This document shows positions 34,358-42,462 of a stretch of DNA of 64,000 nucleotides, piece after piece. The notes under the pieces are model-generated. The model saw only the letters and a program-made list of their open reading frames with translations. It was not told the DNA's origin and did no database searches. Each line of letters starts with the position of its first letter. Positions within the stretch are counted from its first letter, which is position 1. The stretch comes from Thermococcus gammatolerans EJ3. Its GTDB lineage: Archaea; Methanobacteriota_B; Thermococci; Thermococcales; Thermococcaceae. Made by a program: the position numbers and the translations under genes. Location: positions 1,736,001 to 1,800,000 of the forward strand of contig NC_012804.1 in the NCBI RefSeq assembly GCF_000022365.1, in the 5' to 3' direction.

Positions 34358-35536
34358 TCACAGCTTTTCAAGGGCCCTTCTCATTCTCTCCATAGCCTCG
34401 ATCAGCTGTTCTTTTTTCGTTGCGTAGCTTATCCTGATCCATCCCTCGCCGTGTTTTCCAAATGCTGTTCCCGGGATTACCACGACGCCCGCGTTCTCAA
34501 GGAGCCACTCGGCAAAGTCCTCGCTGCTCATATCAAGCTCGGGATCTATCTTTGCCCACACATAAAAGGCTCCCTTTGGCCTGAAGGGCTCAATGTGCGG
34601 CATTTCGTTCAGGTAGCGAAGAGTCAGTTTCCTTCTCTCGGCGTATATCTTTCTCATGTTTTCGACTGCTTCCCAGCTCCTCTTGTCCCTCAGGGCTGTT
34701 ATGCCCGCGATCTGGATAAATGAGGTAACGTTTCCAATAATGTACGCATGAAGCTTTATCATATCCTTAATGACCTGTGGGGGAGCTATGGCGAAGCCCA
34801 GTCTCCATCCAGTCATAGCGAACGTCTTGGAAAAGCTGTTCGCAAGTATTGTGTTGTCCGGGGCATACTTTATCATCGGATAGTGCCGCGCCCCCTCATA
34901 GAGAAAGTGCTCATAGGGTTCGTCGCTGAGGATATAGATGTTGTAATCCTCCGCTATTTGAGCTATGGCCTTTGCAGTCTCCTTATCGAGGGTCGCACCA
35001 GTTGGGTTGTTTGGGTAGTTTATGACTATCATTCTTGTGCGCTTGGTTATCAGTTCAACGAGCTCGTCGGGGTCGATTCTAAAGCGGTTCTCCTCACGCA
35101 GGGGAATACGGATTATCCCAGCCTCCGATATCTTTGCGTCCTCAACGTAGCAAACGAAAGCGGGATCTGGAATTATGACATCGTCGCCCTCCTCGAGAAG
35201 GGATTCGAAGGCAAGATATGTCGCTTCGTAGGCGCCGGCGGTGACTAGAATACTATCAACATCGACGTCTATCTTGTAAAACTCGCGATAATACTCGGCT
35301 ATGGCCTCCCTGAACTCTGGGATACCTGCGTTGGGAGTATAGTGGGTATAACCCTCATCGAGAGCTCTTTTGGCGGCCTCCTTTATGACTTCGGGTGTGT
35401 CAAAATCGGGCTCGCCGATTCCGAGTGAGATAACGTTTTCCATCTTTCTTGCCTTTTCGAAGAGCTCCCTGATCTTCGATCTCTGTATGAGATTGATCCT
35501 GCCAGCCAGGAAGTATTTTCTTTTCTTGTATTTCAT
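34358..35536 (-). CDS. PLP-dependent class I aminotransferase
   Basis: Fold-type I aminotransferase, 392 residues, related to the Thermococcales aspartate/aromatic/alanine group. PLP lysine in NSFSKTFAMTGWRLG; other cofactor residues in NYPNNPTGA and LSDEPYEHFLY; C-terminal substrate arginine in GEGWIRISYA. The N-terminus carries the extension MKYKKRKYFLAGRINLIQRS. Exact amino donor and acceptor cannot be fixed by eye. GGTGAT lies 6 nt before the ATG. Confidence 0.92.
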   Translation of the reverse strand: MKYKKRKYFLAGRINLIQRSKIRELFEKARKMENVISLGIGEPDFDTPEVIKEAAKRALDEGYTHYTPNAGIPEFREAIAEYYREFYKIDVDVDSILVTAGAYEATYLAFESLLEEGDDVIIPDPAFVCYVEDAKISEAGIIRIPLREENRFRIDPDELVELITKRTRMIVINYPNNPTGATLDKETAKAIAQIAEDYNIYILSDEPYEHFLYEGARHYPMIKYAPDNTILANSFSKTFAMTGWRLGFAIAPPQVIKDMIKLHAYIIGNVTSFIQIAGITALRDKRSWEAVENMRKIYAERRKLTLRYLNEMPHIEPFRPKGAFYVWAKIDPELDMSSEDFAEWLLENAGVVVIPGTAFGKHGEGWIRISYATKKEQLIEAMERMRRALEKL

Positions 35537-35599
35537 GGAGATATCACCCCGGCATTCGAAGTCGAAACGGGCTCCTTATAAAGTTTAAGGGGTTTTGTT

Positions 35600-35992
35600 T
35601 CAGAGCGCTTCCACCAAGGCGGATTTCTCCATCAGGGGTTTCAGCTTCTCTGGATCGCAGTGAACTGGGTTTGCCTTTCTCAATCCCAGCTCCTTGAGTT
35701 TTAATTCGGGATCCCCTCCATCAAATATGACCAAGTAGTTGAGGCCCTCCTTTATTCCATTCTCTTTGATCGCGTCCTTTATCTGGAGCCTTCCCGAGAG
35801 CCTGAGCAACAACTCTCCCCCAAGGGTCTTTGCACGGTTCGTTCCCCTTTGAAAAGCTCTCAAAGCCAGTACAGCAGCGTGCACAACGGCCTCATAGCAG
35901 GGAGCGCTAACGATCTGCACGTCTCCTCCAATCTTGGGGACGATCTTTTCAGCCTCCCTCACTTTCACTGCTATTACCTCGAAACCCCCCAT
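35600..35992 (-). CDS. cgi121: KEOPS complex subunit Cgi121
   Basis: 130 residues. Archaeal Cgi121 is the tRNA-binding subunit of KEOPS, which makes t6A37 in ANN-decoding tRNAs. Family features: AVLALRAFQRGTNRAKTLGGELLLRLSGRLQIKDAI and ENGIKEGLNYLVIF. A TATA-like CGTTATAAG near 36029 predicts a short leader. It stands alone, divergent from the RHH-ftsZ genes. Assignment by family pattern and length. Confidence 0.88.
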   Translation of the reverse strand: MGGFEVIAVKVREAEKIVPKIGGDVQIVSAPCYEAVVHAAVLALRAFQRGTNRAKTLGGELLLRLSGRLQIKDAIKENGIKEGLNYLVIFDGGDPELKLKELGLRKANPVHCDPEKLKPLMEKSALVEAL

Positions 35993-36076
35993 TGTCCTCC
36001 CCCGCCATCCATACGGGGCTCCACTTATAACGGTTGTCGCCTCCAGCTGAGGGTATCCAAAATATTTATTGTATTT

Positions 36077-36098
36077 CTAAATTTTTTCTAAATTTTTT
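36077..36098. repeat. Tandem AT-rich 11-bp repeat upstream of RHH-ftsZ
   Basis: CTAAATTTTTT occurs twice in exact tandem within an AT-rich stretch (about 36056-36140) between cgi121 and the RHH gene. It could be a regulatory or segregation-related site, or simple promoter-region composition. Confidence 0.5.
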
Positions 36099-36145
36099 CG
36101 TGATTTTTAATATGTCAATATTATTAACAAGGCGCAAAGTATTTA

Positions 36146-36168
36146 ACTACTTAAAGCACTAACTAAAG
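36146..36168. promoter_or_regulatory. Candidate operator of the RHH gene
   Basis: ACTACTTAAAG (36146-36156) and ACTAACTAAAG (36158-36168) are imperfect direct repeats with a 12-bp period (9 of 11 identical), and CTACTT/AAGTAG also form an inverted repeat around them. They overlap the likely TATA and transcript start of the RHH gene. RHH proteins commonly bind such close repeats to repress their own operon. Confidence 0.45.
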
Positions 36169-36199
36169 TAGCGACCCACTGCCATGGGTGGTACAGCGT

Positions 36200-36388
36200 A
36201 TGACAAAGATGCGCATCATAAGCGTTCAAGTGCCCCAGAGTTTTGTTAACGCCATGGACCAGCTCGTCAGACGCGGTGTTTACCCCAACAGAAGCGAGGT
36301 TATCAGAGCCGCACTCAGGGAGTTCCTCAAAAAAGAAATGAGCACCGAGCTACAAGGGGACGAGGTTCCTGAATATATAATCAAATAA
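36200..36388 (+). CDS. Ribbon-helix-helix DNA-binding protein
   Basis: 62 residues from the ATG at 36200; a GTG at 36188 in frame overlaps the GGTGGT ribosome site. The ribbon-helix-helix fold is clear: strand MRIISVQVP, helix [14 protein letters not shown], then [18 protein letters not shown]. It lies 22 bp before ftsZ on the same strand, so it probably co-regulates the division gene and itself. CopG/NikR-type N-terminal only; no metal or ligand domain. Confidence 0.85.
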   Translation: MTKMRIISVQVPQSFVNAMDQLVRRGVYPNRSEVIRAALREFLKKEMSTELQGDEVPEYIIK

Positions 36389-36410
36389 CTCCGGAGAGGG
36401 GGTAAGGAAT

Positions 36411-37664
36411 ATGGTGTTTAAGCTCCTGGAGCAGGCCGGAATAAAACTGGACCTTGATGAGGGCAAGGAAGTGGAGAAAAAAGCGGACTTTTTTGGCGAG
36501 GATTTTGACGACTTCATCAAAATAGCCATCGTTGGTGTTGGTGGTTCAGGTAACAACACTATAACCAGACTCTATGAGCTCGGAGTTGAGGGGGCCGAGC
36601 TTATAGCCATGAACACCGACGCCCAGCATTTGGCGAGGGTGAAGGCCCATAAAAAGCTCCTTCTTGGAAGGGAGATAACTCACGGAAAGGGTTCCGGCGG
36701 AGACCCAAGGATAGGATACAAAGCCGCCGAAGCAAGCGCCCACGAGATAGCAAAGACAGTTGGCGACGTGGATCTCGTCTTCATAACGGCTGGGATGGGT
36801 AACGGAACCGGTACCGGTGCTGCCCCTGTCGTGGCAAAGGTAATAAAGGAACACGCTAGGAACAGCGGGCGCTTCCGTGAGCCCTTGGTTGTAAGCGTTG
36901 TAACGTTTCCCTTCAAGACCGAGGGAACGGTTCGCCTCGAAAAGGCCCGCGCCGGGATTAAGGCTCTCCTCCAGTACTCGGACACTGTGATAATCATCGA
37001 GAACGACAAGCTCCTTAAACTCGTCCCCAACCTGCCGATAAGCGCAGCCTTCCGCTTCGCCGATGAGATAATAGCCAGAATGGTCAAAGGGATAACCGAA
37101 ACGATAAAGCTTCCGTCCATGGTGAACATTGATTTCGCCGACGTTTACAGCGTTATGAAGGACGGTGGGGCTGCACTCATAGGTATAGGGGAGAGCGACT
37201 CTAAGAAGAGGGCCGTTGAGGCCGTCAAGGCTGCCCTCGAGAACAAGATGCTCGATGTCAAGTTCGGTAGCGGTAACAAAGCACTTGTCCACTTTACCGT
37301 CGGTCCTGACGTGAACCTCGGTGAGATCAACGAGGCGATGGAAGTTGTGTACAACAACCTCGGAGCCAAGTCCGAGATCAAGTGGGGTGCCCGCGTCGAT
37401 GAGGACATGGGTAAAGTGGTCAGGGCAATGGTAATAATGACCGGCGTTGAAAGCCCACACATACTGGGTGGTGAGACTGCATTAATAGCAAAGTCGGACT
37501 CAGTTGTAATCCCCGAGCCTGAGCCGTTCCCCTTCGCGGAGAAATCGAAGTCCTCGAAAGACCTCTACGCCATAATCGCGGGCAAAGAGAAGCCCTCTGC
37601 CAAGATCGATGACGAGCGCAAGAAGATCATTGAAAAGATACTCTCCGGCATCGACGAGTTTTGA
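36411..37664 (+). CDS. ftsZ: Cell division GTPase FtsZ
   Basis: Tubulin-like GTPase forming the division ring. 417 residues. The GTP-binding signature [17 protein letters not shown] and the earlier [13 protein letters not shown] are complete; the T7 synergy loop is in the [11 protein letters not shown] region. The C-terminal tail is charged and ends [10 protein letters not shown], as in archaeal FtsZ. It sits between an RHH gene and a ParA-type ATPase gene, tying division to DNA regulation or segregation. Thermococcales usually have a second FtsZ elsewhere. Confidence 0.97.
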   Translation: MVFKLLEQAGIKLDLDEGKEVEKKADFFGEDFDDFIKIAIVGVGGSGNNTITRLYELGVEGAELIAMNTDAQHLARVKAHKKLLLGREITHGKGSGGDPRIGYKAAEASAHEIAKTVGDVDLVFITAGMGNGTGTGAAPVVAKVIKEHARNSGRFREPLVVSVVTFPFKTEGTVRLEKARAGIKALLQYSDTVIIIENDKLLKLVPNLPISAAFRFADEIIARMVKGITETIKLPSMVNIDFADVYSVMKDGGAALIGIGESDSKKRAVEAVKAALENKMLDVKFGSGNKALVHFTVGPDVNLGEINEAMEVVYNNLGAKSEIKWGARVDEDMGKVVRAMVIMTGVESPHILGGETALIAKSDSVVIPEPEPFPFAEKSKSSKDLYAIIAGKEKPSAKIDDERKKIIEKILSGIDEF

Positions 37665-37747
37665 TCAATTCTTTTATTTAATTGCATAAGGTTTTTATCT
37701 TTTGAATTCCAAACCTGACCGGTTAAACTTAGAGAGCGGGTGGTAGT

Positions 37748-38521
37748 ATGGCCGTTGTAATCAGTGTGGCCAACCAGAAGGGAGGAGTTGGAAAGACGAC
37801 CCTCACCATGAACCTCGGCTACGGCCTCGCAAGGGCCGGTAAAAGGGTTCTTCTCATCGACGTTGATCCACAGTTCAACCTCACTTTCGGCCTTATCGGC
37901 ATGGACGTCCTCAAGTACGGGAACAACAACGTTGGAACCCTGATGAGCCGGGAGAGCAGCGTTGAAGATGCGATAGTCGAAGTGACTCCAAACCTGCATC
38001 TCATACCGAGCCACCTCAACCTCTCGGCCAAGGAAATCGAGATAATTAACGCCTACAACCGCGAAAGACGGCTTGTAAAGGCGATAGCGCCGGTTCTACC
38101 CGACTACGACTATGTTCTAATAGACAATCCTCCGAGCATGGGCATCTTTCTCGTGAACTCCCTCACAGCCTCTGACTACGTTCTCATTCCCCTCGAGCTC
38201 AGCTACTTTGGCGTCATTGGGATGCAGCTCATGTTCAACCTCATGGCAATGATAAGGGAGGAAACGAACGAAAACCTAACGCTAATGGGTCTAGTGCCCA
38301 ACAAGTTTACCCGCCAGACCAAGGTGCCCCAAATGAGGCTCAAGGAACTCAAGGAAGCCTATCCCGACGCGCCAATCCTCACAACGATCCCCAAAGCGAT
38401 AGCCCTCGAGAAAGCCCAAGGGGAGGGCCTTAGCATATTTGATTACGAACCAGACGGGCGTGCCGCCCGGGCCTTTGAGAAGCTGACCGAAGAGGTGATT
38501 TCAATTGCCGAGGGAGAGTAA
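37748..38521 (+). CDS. segA: ParA/SegA-type chromosome segregation ATPase
   Basis: 257 residues. The deviant Walker A motif KGGVGKTT (about residues 11-18), with a signature lysine at its start, the switch motif LIDVDPQFNLTFGL and DNPPSMGIF mark a ParA/Soj ATPase rather than MinD, since no C-terminal amphipathic membrane helix is visible. It overlaps the next small RHH gene by 17 bp, the arrangement of SegA-SegB in archaea. GGTGGT lies 3 nt before the ATG. Confidence 0.9.
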   Translation: MAVVISVANQKGGVGKTTLTMNLGYGLARAGKRVLLIDVDPQFNLTFGLIGMDVLKYGNNNVGTLMSRESSVEDAIVEVTPNLHLIPSHLNLSAKEIEIINAYNRERRLVKAIAPVLPDYDYVLIDNPPSMGIFLVNSLTASDYVLIPLELSYFGVIGMQLMFNLMAMIREETNENLTLMGLVPNKFTRQTKVPQMRLKELKEAYPDAPILTTIPKAIALEKAQGEGLSIFDYEPDGRAARAFEKLTEEVISIAEGE

Positions 38522-38837
38522 AATTCCCAAACTGTTTTCCGGTTCGGTTGATGACCTGACAAAACCTTCCAAGCCTAAAAAACAGAAGGAGAGGTCAGAT
38601 CTCAAATCCCAGAAAAAGCAGAAAACCCTCTACATAAGCCTTGACATAAATCGGAAGCTGATAGAGCTCTACGGGGAGGAAGGCAGGAGACAGAGCATAA
38701 TAGTTGAAGATGCCGTCAACCTCTACTACTACCTCCGCCTCGCCCTCGGAGAGAAGAAATTCGAAGAGCTCATGAGCGCCGTTAGAAGGGAGGATCCTGA
38801 CTTTCTCAGGGAGTACATGGAGAAGTTCCGGCTTTAA
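38505..38837 (+). CDS. segB: SegB-like RHH protein, ParA partner
   Basis: 110 residues from a TTG at 38505 (GGTGAT, 5-nt spacer), overlapping the ATPase gene by 17 bp. The first 45 residues are lysine-rich and low complexity (KPSKPKKQKERSDLKSQKKQ), hence likely disordered; the C-terminal part reads as a ribbon-helix-helix (TLYISLDINRKLIELY, then RRQSIIVEDAVNLYYYLRLAL). Length, architecture and overlap with a ParA gene all match SegB, the archaeal centromere-binding protein. Identity is by architecture, not by alignment. Confidence 0.75.
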   Translation: MPRESKIPKLFSGSVDDLTKPSKPKKQKERSDLKSQKKQKTLYISLDINRKLIELYGEEGRRQSIIVEDAVNLYYYLRLALGEKKFEELMSAVRREDPDFLREYMEKFRL

Positions 38838-39293
38838 TCACTCGCAGAACTCTTCGACTATTCTCCTTATTATTTTGGTGGTCTTTGCCCTGTCGCTTTT
38901 GTAGAGGTAAGGAACCCTTATCACCTCCGCCTCTATCCCGTGCCTCTTCAGCTCCTCCTTGAGCTTCTCGCAGTTGAAGTTCTGATCGGGGCCAATGGCT
39001 ATCACGTCTGGGTTTATGCGCCTGACGAGCTCAAAGTCTATCCCGCCCGGGGAGCCGATGTAAACCTCGTCTACGTATCTTATCGCCCTCAAAAGCTCGG
39101 CCCTGTCCTCAGCGGGGTTTATTGGATTCCTCCGCTTGTTCCTCCTAACAGTCTCATCGTGGGCAACTATGACTACCAGCTCGTCGCCAAGCTCTTTAGC
39201 CTGCTTCAAAAAGTGAACGTGACCGACGTGGAGGATGTCAAAGACGCCACCGACAAGAACGCGGATTTTCCTGCCCTTTGATGGCCCACTCAT
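38838..39293 (-). CDS. ribL: FAD synthetase RibL-like nucleotidyltransferase
   Basis: 151 residues. Cytidylyltransferase-type fold with the [15 protein letters not shown] signature (HxGH) near residue 15 and a second motif in [17 protein letters not shown]. Archaeal RibL transfers AMP to FMN to make FAD; related proteins use CTP and glycerol phosphate, so the substrate is inferred from the archaeal subgroup. First gene of a minus-strand group that also runs through the PUA, PyrF and DUF4443 genes upstream. Confidence 0.86.
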
Positions 39294-39294
39294 C

Positions 39295-39813
39295 TCATCC
39301 CACCGTGACGTTCCAGATTTTATCCTTGGCGTGGTGGATGTTCTTCACTGCCTTGCCCTTGGGCTTCTCCTTCATCGCCCTGCCGCCCATCAGGGCTATT
39401 CCGATGGCGAGGGGCCTTCCGTACTGCTCTTCAACGACGAAGACGAAGTCGCCCTCCTTGATGTTCTCATCGGCATCAACTATGCCCGCGGCCATGACGT
39501 CGGCGCCGTTGATGATGTAGGGAACCGCCCCCTCATCAACCACAACGCGTCTCGGCCACTTCCTCAAATCCTCTTCGTTGGAGAGCTCGTAGAGCGCTAT
39601 GACGAGCGGGAAGATCAGGCCCCTTCTCCGTATGAAGAAGGGCTTTCCGTTGACAAGGAGGATTTCTGTGGTCTTGTCGAATTCAGCGACTTCAACGCGG
39701 TCCTTCTTGCTCAGCATCTTCCCGGCTATCTCCTCGCCAAAAATCTCGGCCATCTCGCGGATTATGGCCTTTACCTCCTTCTTGCTGAGGGGGTGCTTGA
39801 CCTTCAGCTCCAC
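39295..39813 (-). CDS. PUA-domain RNA-binding protein
   Basis: 172 residues from a GTG at 39813 (GGTGAA, 3-nt spacer). The N-terminal half resembles the pre-PUA domain ([31 protein letters not shown]), and the C-terminal half is a PUA domain ([39 protein letters not shown]). This matches the archaeal family related to MCT-1 (COG2016), thought to act in ribosome or RNA metabolism. It overlaps pyrF by 10 bp. Confidence 0.86.
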
Positions 39814-40439
39814 GCTTTCACCTCCTCGTAAATTCGTCTCGCGCTTTCCCTCGGGTTATCGCTCGCGTAAATCGAACGACCCACAATGATGTAGTCCGCA
39901 CCCGCCTTTAAAACCTCGCCCACCTTTCCACCCTGAGCACCGACGCCGGGGGTTATTACCTTAATCCCCGGCTTCAGCTTTGAGCGGATGTAACTCACGC
40001 GCTCCGGCCTTGTTGCCGGGGCTATAACACCGAAGGGCTCAAGCTGGTTGGCTAACTCTATCAGGCCGTCAGTCACAGGTTGAATGAACTCTCTTGCCCC
40101 CGGATGGCTCATCTCGACGACGATTATCGTCTTCCCAAGCTCCATAACCGCCCTAACGCTGTCGCTCCCGACGAAGCCGTGCGCTATGATGTAGTCTGAG
40201 CCAGCCTCGAAGACTTTGGAAGCTATCAGTCTGTTGGTGTTGGGAATGTCGGCGAGCTTGAGGTCGGCTATAACCGGAAGGCCTGTCTCTTCTTTGAGTT
40301 CTGGGATTATGCCCAGCCCAGAACCGATGAGGAGGGGCCAGTTCACCTTAATCGCCCAGAGGTAATCAGCTGTCTCGCGGGCTATCTCAAGGGCTCTCTC
40401 GCGCTCGTAGACGTCCAGAGCAAGAATTAAACTGCTCAT
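39804..40439 (-). CDS. pyrF: Orotidine 5'-phosphate decarboxylase
   Basis: Last step of UMP synthesis. 211 residues. The catalytic Asp/Lys motif is DLKLADIPNTN; the N-terminal LALDVYER and the C-terminal phosphate loop ITPGVGAQGG complete the signature. GGTGAC lies 3 nt before the ATG. It lies in the minus-strand group between the PUA and DUF4443 genes. Confidence 0.96.
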   Translation of the reverse strand: MSSLILALDVYERERALEIARETADYLWAIKVNWPLLIGSGLGIIPELKEETGLPVIADLKLADIPNTNRLIASKVFEAGSDYIIAHGFVGSDSVRAVMELGKTIIVVEMSHPGAREFIQPVTDGLIELANQLEPFGVIAPATRPERVSYIRSKLKPGIKVITPGVGAQGGKVGEVLKAGADYIIVGRSIYASDNPRESARRIYEEVKAWS

Positions 40440-40443
40440 CCCG

Positions 40444-41043
40444 TCACCTCACGAGTCCCTTGAGCTGTTCTGGGATTAGATCCTCCTTGAGAAAGAGGGC
40501 AACGTGATAGGCGCTTTTCATCGCATCGGCTGGATTCTCAGCCCACGTGACGACGACCATGTCCCCCTCTTCCGGCTTGAGAGCCGAGAGTCTTTCTGCA
40601 AGCTCAGGCATAGTCTCCCTTAGAGGACGACCGTCCTCAGGGAAGACAACCTCTCCGTTTTTAACGACGAGTATCATGGCGCCCTTGGCGAAGAACCTTA
40701 TTGCCTCGTCCCTGAGTTCAATGCTTTTAAACTCCGGAGGATTCTTCACGATGATGGCGTAGGCGGGAAAGCCCTCGACTTTGCCCACCCTACAGACTTC
40801 AGAAAAGTGTTTCTCCAGCTCCTTCCCAAGTTCCCTGCCCCTCTCGCTCAGACTGTGTCCCCGCTGCGTTGATTGAATAAGTCCCAGTGATGAAAGTTTT
40901 CTCAGAATTGTTCTCACGCTTCCCTCCCCAAGACCGAGCAGCTCGGCCATGAACTTTCGTCCAACGGGTTCTTTCAAAAGGAACAGCGCGGCTATAATAT
41001 CCTCAAGGCTGAACTCAGGATACGCTCCCCTCTTCCAGCTCAT
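40444..41043 (-). CDS. Winged-helix protein, DUF4443-like
   Basis: 199 residues from the ATG at 41043 (GGGTGAGG upstream; GTG at 41049 rejected). The N-terminal winged helix (LEDIIAALFLLKEPVGRKFMAELLGLGEGSVRTILRKLSSLGLIQS) is followed by a sensing-type domain ending VALFLKEDLIPEQL. I think it is the archaeal DUF4443 family, from memory. It precedes pyrF by 4 bp, so it may regulate pyrimidine genes, but nothing in the sequence fixes this. Confidence 0.72.
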   Translation of the reverse strand: MSWKRGAYPEFSLEDIIAALFLLKEPVGRKFMAELLGLGEGSVRTILRKLSSLGLIQSTQRGHSLSERGRELGKELEKHFSEVCRVGKVEGFPAYAIIVKNPPEFKSIELRDEAIRFFAKGAMILVVKNGEVVFPEDGRPLRETMPELAERLSALKPEEGDMVVVTWAENPADAMKSAYHVALFLKEDLIPEQLKGLVR

Positions 41044-41089
41044 CCTCACCCACCGAGAAAAGTAGGAAAAGGGGGTTAAAAGTTTGCCG

Positions 41090-42238
41090 TCAGAGCCACC
41101 TCGGCTTCAGCCCGGCCCAGATGCGCATCTTCTCGTGGGCAATGATGCGCGGGATGTTGGGCATCTCCTTCGGTCCGGGGTTCTTCATGTAGAAGGCGTT
41201 GACCTCATAAACGGTTCCGAAGGCCTTCTTCTCGACGGCAATCTTTCCGAGCCTGACGAGGTCGACGAGCAGACCTGCCAAAGCAGGGCTGTCGTTTATC
41301 CTGCCTGTGATGACGAGTTCGTCGTGGGCGCCGTTGAATGAGACGTACTCGATGTGCATGGCGATGAACTTCTTGTCGCCGAGCGGCTCGAGGAAGCCGG
41401 TCGGCTTGATGTAGTGCGGGGCGTCGTAACCGAGGAGGTCCTTGACGATGGAGCTCTTGGTGAACTCCTTGCTCTTGTTGCGCTCCTTGTCGGTGAGAGC
41501 CAGGAAGTCCTGGTTTCCGCCGATGTTGAACTGAGCGATGTCGAGGACGTAGCGGTTCCTCTGGGCGAGGTGCGCGAGGACGTCGGCGGTAAGCGGGGTG
41601 GCACCGGTGGCACCGTCGTCGCCGAAGATAACGAGGTTGCTCTCCTTAGCGAGCTCGACGAAGGCCGGGTCGTTGGCTATAAGCGTTGGAATCGCGTTGA
41701 CGAATGCTGCACCACCGACCTCCTTGGCGTACTTGGCGGCGGCATAGACGTAGACCTGAGTGGCCGTAACCCTGTCCTTCCTGTCCTCGGCAATGGCCTT
41801 CTCGAGCTCCTCCTTCTTCTCGAAGGGGACGAAGGCCTCGGTGGTGCAGACGTTAACGAAGACGTCTGGCTTAAGCTCCTTCCACTCGCTGACGAGGTGC
41901 TCAACGGCCTCGCTGAGGGTCATTTCATCGTCAAGACCGGTAGCCTCGAGCGGGAGGTTCCTGAGGCTTCCAAGGTGTATTCCCTTCCTGACGGTGATTC
42001 CCTTGAGGCTCTCCGGGGCCTCGGGGTCATAGGCCTTGACGACCTCGTAGAGGTCCTTTCCGACCTTGGCCTTGTCAACGTCGTAGGAACCAACGATTTC
42101 GATGTCCTTAATCTTAATCGGGAGCTCGTCCGCCAGCGGGACGCCGTAGGGCTCCATCTTTCCAGCCTTTATCTTCTCAAGACCGCTCGCGAATACGCTT
42201 GCAACGTATCCCTGGCCGAGTATAACAACCCTGACCAT
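41090..42238 (-). CDS. ino1: Myo-inositol-1-phosphate synthase
   Basis: Converts glucose-6-phosphate to L-myo-inositol 1-phosphate with NAD+, the first step to di-myo-inositol phosphate, the heat-stress solute of hyperthermophiles. 382 residues from the ATG at 42238 (GGTGGG, 4-nt spacer). Motifs: NAD-binding GQGYVASVF, FGDDGATGATPLTADVLAHLAQRNR, NIGGNQDF and the catalytic-lysine regions KSSIVKDLLGYDAPHYI. Divergent from an ABC importer whose far end meets the IPCT/DIPPS gene. A TATA-like CTATTTAACC near 42285 could be its promoter. Confidence 0.95.
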   Translation of the reverse strand: MVRVVILGQGYVASVFASGLEKIKAGKMEPYGVPLADELPIKIKDIEIVGSYDVDKAKVGKDLYEVVKAYDPEAPESLKGITVRKGIHLGSLRNLPLEATGLDDEMTLSEAVEHLVSEWKELKPDVFVNVCTTEAFVPFEKKEELEKAIAEDRKDRVTATQVYVYAAAKYAKEVGGAAFVNAIPTLIANDPAFVELAKESNLVIFGDDGATGATPLTADVLAHLAQRNRYVLDIAQFNIGGNQDFLALTDKERNKSKEFTKSSIVKDLLGYDAPHYIKPTGFLEPLGDKKFIAMHIEYVSFNGAHDELVITGRINDSPALAGLLVDLVRLGKIAVEKKAFGTVYEVNAFYMKNPGPKEMPNIPRIIAHEKMRIWAGLKPRWL

Positions 42239-42355
42239 TTCACCCACCTCCTTTTTGCTGTTTCCAAAATATTTTATGGTGGTTAAATAGTTTTTGGTTG
42301 AAAATATACCACCTACTTTAAAGTCTAAGTGGGGAGCGCTTAATGTTCCCAAAGG

Positions 42356-42363
42356 TTTATAAG
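42356..42363 (+). promoter_or_regulatory. TATA box of the ABC importer operon
   Basis: CCAAAGG (BRE) followed by TTTATAAG, centre near 42360, predicting transcription from about 42386 and a leader of about 77 nt before the ATG at 42463. In that leader CCCTCC (42415-42420) can pair with GGAGGG (42449-42454), which overlaps the GGTGGT ribosome site, or instead AGCCC (42413-42417) with GGGCT (42429-42433). Confidence 0.7.
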
Positions 42364-42462
42364 AAGCTTGATTCTAAAACAACAATGCGGGGTTATTCCG
42401 CTTTCTAAAATAAGCCCTCCGGGCCTTTGGGCTCGCTTTTGAAACCTTGGAGGGTGGTAGCC

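Noticed and set aside
41354-42286. Long open frame (310 codons) opposite myo-inositol-1-phosphate synthase
   Set aside because: It lies wholly antisense to a well-recognised gene, has no promoter or ribosome site of the local type, and its leucine/valine-rich composition is what the complementary strand of a GC-rich gene produces.
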